The translations under genes were made by a program, and so were the position numbers. The notes under the pieces are model-generated. The model did not search any database and had not been told where the DNA came from. It saw only the letters and a program-made list of their open reading frames with translations. 64,000 bases of DNA from Candidatus Bathyarchaeota archaeon (lineage in GTDB: Archaea > Thermoproteota > Bathyarchaeia > Bathyarchaeales > Bathycorpusculaceae), in NCBI GenBank assembly GCA_003164295.1, contig PLTA01000054.1:62001-126000 (forward strand). Reading direction: 5' to 3'. Positions 62,088 to 64,000 of this stretch are shown piece by piece. How positions within the stretch are numbered: position 1 is the stretch's first letter; each line of letters begins with the position of its first letter.

Positions 62088-63167
62088 ATGACAGCGAAAC
62101 CTACAACCTTCAGCCTTGCACGCAACGAAAAAATACAAATCGCCATCATCTTCAGCACACTTATAACTGTAACAGCAATCGGGTTCTCCGCAGCCTTCGT
62201 TATCGGAAAAATTGCAGTGGTTCTTGGCGGTTTAGGCATTGTAGCATACGTCTTTGGATTACGACATGGTGTAGATGCGGATCACATAGCAGCCATCGAT
62301 AACACAACACGAAAATTAATGCAAGAAGGCAAGCGCCCATACACTGTGGGCATGTGGTTTAGTCTGGGGCACTCAACAGTTGTTGTTGCATTAATTGTGG
62401 GCTTAATTTTAGCTACACGTGCAGTTGCATCAAGCCTGCCTGCTCTACAAAGTGCTGGTGCAGTAATCGGAACGATGGTGTCAGGAAGTTTTCTATGGAT
62501 TATCGGCTTCATAAACGCAGTCATAGTCATCGGTTTATACAAGATTTTCCAAACCCTAAAACAAGGTAAACTAAATCAGCAGGAACTTGACCATCTATTG
62601 GAAAACCGCGGCTTCATGAACCGGTATTTTCGCCCTCTCTTCAAAGTAATCAGCAAACCCTGGCAGATCTTCCCAGTTGGTCTGCTTTTCGGATTGGGTT
62701 TTGACACTGCAAGCGAAGTTGCTTTGATAGCTATAAGCGTAGGCATCGGTGTCTCCACAAATATTCCGCTCTATTACGTGTTGATTCTGCCCTTGTTGTT
62801 CACATGCGGAATGGTAACAGTGGATACAGCGGATGGGGTTGCAATGCGAGTCGCTTACGGTTGGGCATTCCTCAACCCGGTAAGAAAAATCTATTATAAC
62901 CTAACTGTAACGGTCATTTCTGTGCTTGTTGCATGGGCAATTGGCACAGTAGAGCTTTTGCAGGTACTTTCAAGTGAATTAAACTTGAGCGGAATGTTTT
63001 GGGTCTGGCTTAACACAATTAATTTTGAAATGGTGGGTTTTGGAATAATCGGAATATTCGTCGTTTCTTGGTTGGTCTCATTTGGTTACTGGCGTTACAA
63101 GAAATATGACAAACTTGATTCTTTAAAGAATATACAGCAACCCTCAATAAACACAAATACTAATTGA
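62088..63167 (+). CDS. NiCoT family nickel/cobalt transporter
   Basis: An eight-helix NiCoT (HoxN/NixA) permease. The signature RHGVDADHIAAIDNTTR (H-x4-DH) is near residue 60, followed by SLGHSTVVVALIVG, GLGFDTASEVALIAIS near 210 and LFTCGMVTVDTADGVAM near 245. The ATG at 62088 lies two bases after the NikR operator and gives the best N-terminus (MTAKPTTFSL); a TTG at 62025 would place the operator inside the gene. The transcript may be nearly leaderless. Confidence 0.93.
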   Translation: MTAKPTTFSLARNEKIQIAIIFSTLITVTAIGFSAAFVIGKIAVVLGGLGIVAYVFGLRHGVDADHIAAIDNTTRKLMQEGKRPYTVGMWFSLGHSTVVVALIVGLILATRAVASSLPALQSAGAVIGTMVSGSFLWIIGFINAVIVIGLYKIFQTLKQGKLNQQELDHLLENRGFMNRYFRPLFKVISKPWQIFPVGLLFGLGFDTASEVALIAISVGIGVSTNIPLYYVLILPLLFTCGMVTVDTADGVAMRVAYGWAFLNPVRKIYYNLTVTVISVLVAWAIGTVELLQVLSSELNLSGMFWVWLNTINFEMVGFGIIGIFVVSWLVSFGYWRYKKYDKLDSLKNIQQPSINTNTN

Positions 63168-63180
63168 AGAAGCGAAAACC

Positions 63181-63612
63181 ATGCCGACCGAACAGCAAGC
63201 ATTAATTGAATTCGCCCGTCAACTACACGGACATGTTGGTCCATACTTAATTATCGGCTTGAAAATGGGCGCTGCAGCCAAAAAAGCCCTAAACATTTCT
63301 GACAGCGAATCAACACATCTGAGGGCAGAAGTTTCTGTTCCCCTGTTCCCGCCCTTTTCCTGCTTGCTAGATGGTATACAGGTTTCTACTACATGCACAA
63401 TCGGCAACCAAAGACTTCAATTTAATAACGCAAAAACAATCCAAGCAACGTTTGTAATGGAGGAAAGCGGAAAAGTAGTTAAAATATCCCTTACCAAGCC
63501 TTTCAGCAAAATATTGGATGAACAGAAAAAACAAGACAAATTAACTGAAGCATACTCTTGGGAACTCGCAGATTTGCCTGAAAATCAAATTTTTAGCATC
63601 GCTCTTGAATAA
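63181..63612 (+). CDS. FmdE-like protein (formylmethanofuran dehydrogenase subunit E family)
   Basis: A 143-residue FmdE-family (PF02663) protein. FARQLHGHVGPYLIIGLKMG near residue 11 and CLLDGIQVSTTCTIGNQRL near 61 are the conserved parts; His 17 and the Cys residues probably bind metal. It lacks the C-terminal zinc ribbon of longer forms. It lies 13 bases after the nickel transporter gene, so it may belong to the nickel regulon. The family's exact role is unclear. Confidence 0.8.
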   Translation: MPTEQQALIEFARQLHGHVGPYLIIGLKMGAAAKKALNISDSESTHLRAEVSVPLFPPFSCLLDGIQVSTTCTIGNQRLQFNNAKTIQATFVMEESGKVVKISLTKPFSKILDEQKKQDKLTEAYSWELADLPENQIFSIALE

Positions 63613-63679
63613 AAATAAAACTTGGTTTGAATAACCCAAAGTTTAGTGCCATTAAAAATCTTAGTCTCAAAGCTTTTTT

Positions 63680-64000
63680 TTAGTAATGTTCATTGATTAG
63701 CGTAATCATTTCATTTTCATCAGTTGGCAAATAGAATGCTTTTAAACCGATTTTATTACTTATTTGCACAAGTTTTTCATCGCTACTTATCAAGGCATTG
63801 TTTTTGTTTTGTCTACAAGTTGCAATTTGAAGCGCATCCGCCTCGTAAACGTGATAAGTCATTAGCGGACCCCAAGTGTCCGTCAATATTTGGCTTTGTA
63901 CTGGTACAATCTCGATTGATTTAAGCCTGATAAGCTTCAATAACTCTTCACCAAAGTTGTTCAAAGTTTGTTTAAACTCTTTTTCCGTTAACCAACCTTC
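63680..64000 (-). CDS. PIN-domain protein, truncated by the window edge
   Basis: The C-terminal part of a PIN ribonuclease. YEADALQIATCRQNKNNALIS carries the conserved acidic residue and DEKLVQISNKIGLKAFYLP the last strand. The frame is open to the end of the window (EGWLTEKEFKQTLNNF before the internal TTG at 63964), so the start lies beyond base 64000. It could be a VapC-type toxin; the antitoxin gene would then be outside the window. Confidence 0.7.
   Translation of the reverse strand, partial: EGWLTEKEFKQTLNNFGEELLKLIRLKSIEIVPVQSQILTDTWGPLMTYHVYEADALQIATCRQNKNNALISSDEKLVQISNKIGLKAFYLPTDENEMITLINEHY

Overview
This window is most likely chromosomal DNA of a low-GC archaeon of the Bathyarchaeia (Thermoproteota) type. 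It carries archaeal informational genes (Nop5, fibrillarin, stalk protein P1, RNase HII, a SPOUT methyltransferase, intron-containing tRNA-Trp), archaeal regulators (TrmB, NikR, AbrB), archaeal-type inositol-1-phosphate synthase and PGI/PMI, and many PAS-type histidine kinases. Strong Shine-Dalgarno-like sequences precede many genes. The lineage is inferred from gene content only. No CRISPR array, rRNA or prophage is visible.

Layout. 1-6.5 kb: a DRG/OBG-like GTPase, a divergent pair of tiny ribbon-helix-helix-like genes, then surface glycan genes (a frameshifted GT-C, a secreted protein, a GT2). 6.5-10.6 kb: an unknown protein, a double-PAS histidine kinase, two small proteins and an orphan acidic protein. 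10.6-15.7 kb: tRNA-Ala, a structured RNA candidate, ino1, PGI/PMI, a SPOUT methylase and a presenilin-like membrane protein. 15.8-19.8 kb: an arsenic island (two arsC, acr3, a Cys-rich AbrB protein, arsM, a flavin-reductase-like protein). 19.87-21.54 kb: a frameshifted IS1182-family-like element with visible ends. 21.8-23.8 kb: stalk protein P1, a GTPase-dead EF-Tu-like protein and an eL22-like protein. 24-29.5 kb: membrane proteins, a duplicated 10-bp-phased repeat array, DUF763, tRNA-Trp, a metalloprotease and a Rieske protein. 29.5-35.4 kb: two ABC-2 exporters, DedA and a DUF362 ferredoxin protein. 35.5-40.6 kb: a Kelch surface protein, Usp, malate dehydrogenase and pyrB. 40.6-44.8 kb: a winged-helix/NrdD-like fusion lacking the glycyl-radical site, a second copy of the structured RNA, and decayed genes. 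44.8-48.6 kb: a two-component signalling cluster. 49-51.9 kb: nop5-flpA and rnhB. 52-58.5 kb: a TrmB-CBS regulator, tpiA, an ARMT1-like phosphatase, a glycogen-debranching enzyme and galT, which look like a sugar/glycogen cluster. 58.6-64 kb: a GT39-like transferase, nadA, nikR with a divergent nickel transporter and its operator, an FmdE-like protein and a truncated PIN gene.

The most interesting items are: (i) a two-hairpin RNA present twice, on opposite strands, about 32 kb apart; (ii) a duplicated array of six 10-bp units; (iii) a winged-helix-ATP-cone-NrdD-like protein without its radical glycine; (iv) several genes whose best start codon is ATA or CTG behind a good ribosome binding site; (v) an eL22-like protein; (vi) tRNA-Trp with an anticodon intron plus an extra insertion in the variable region.
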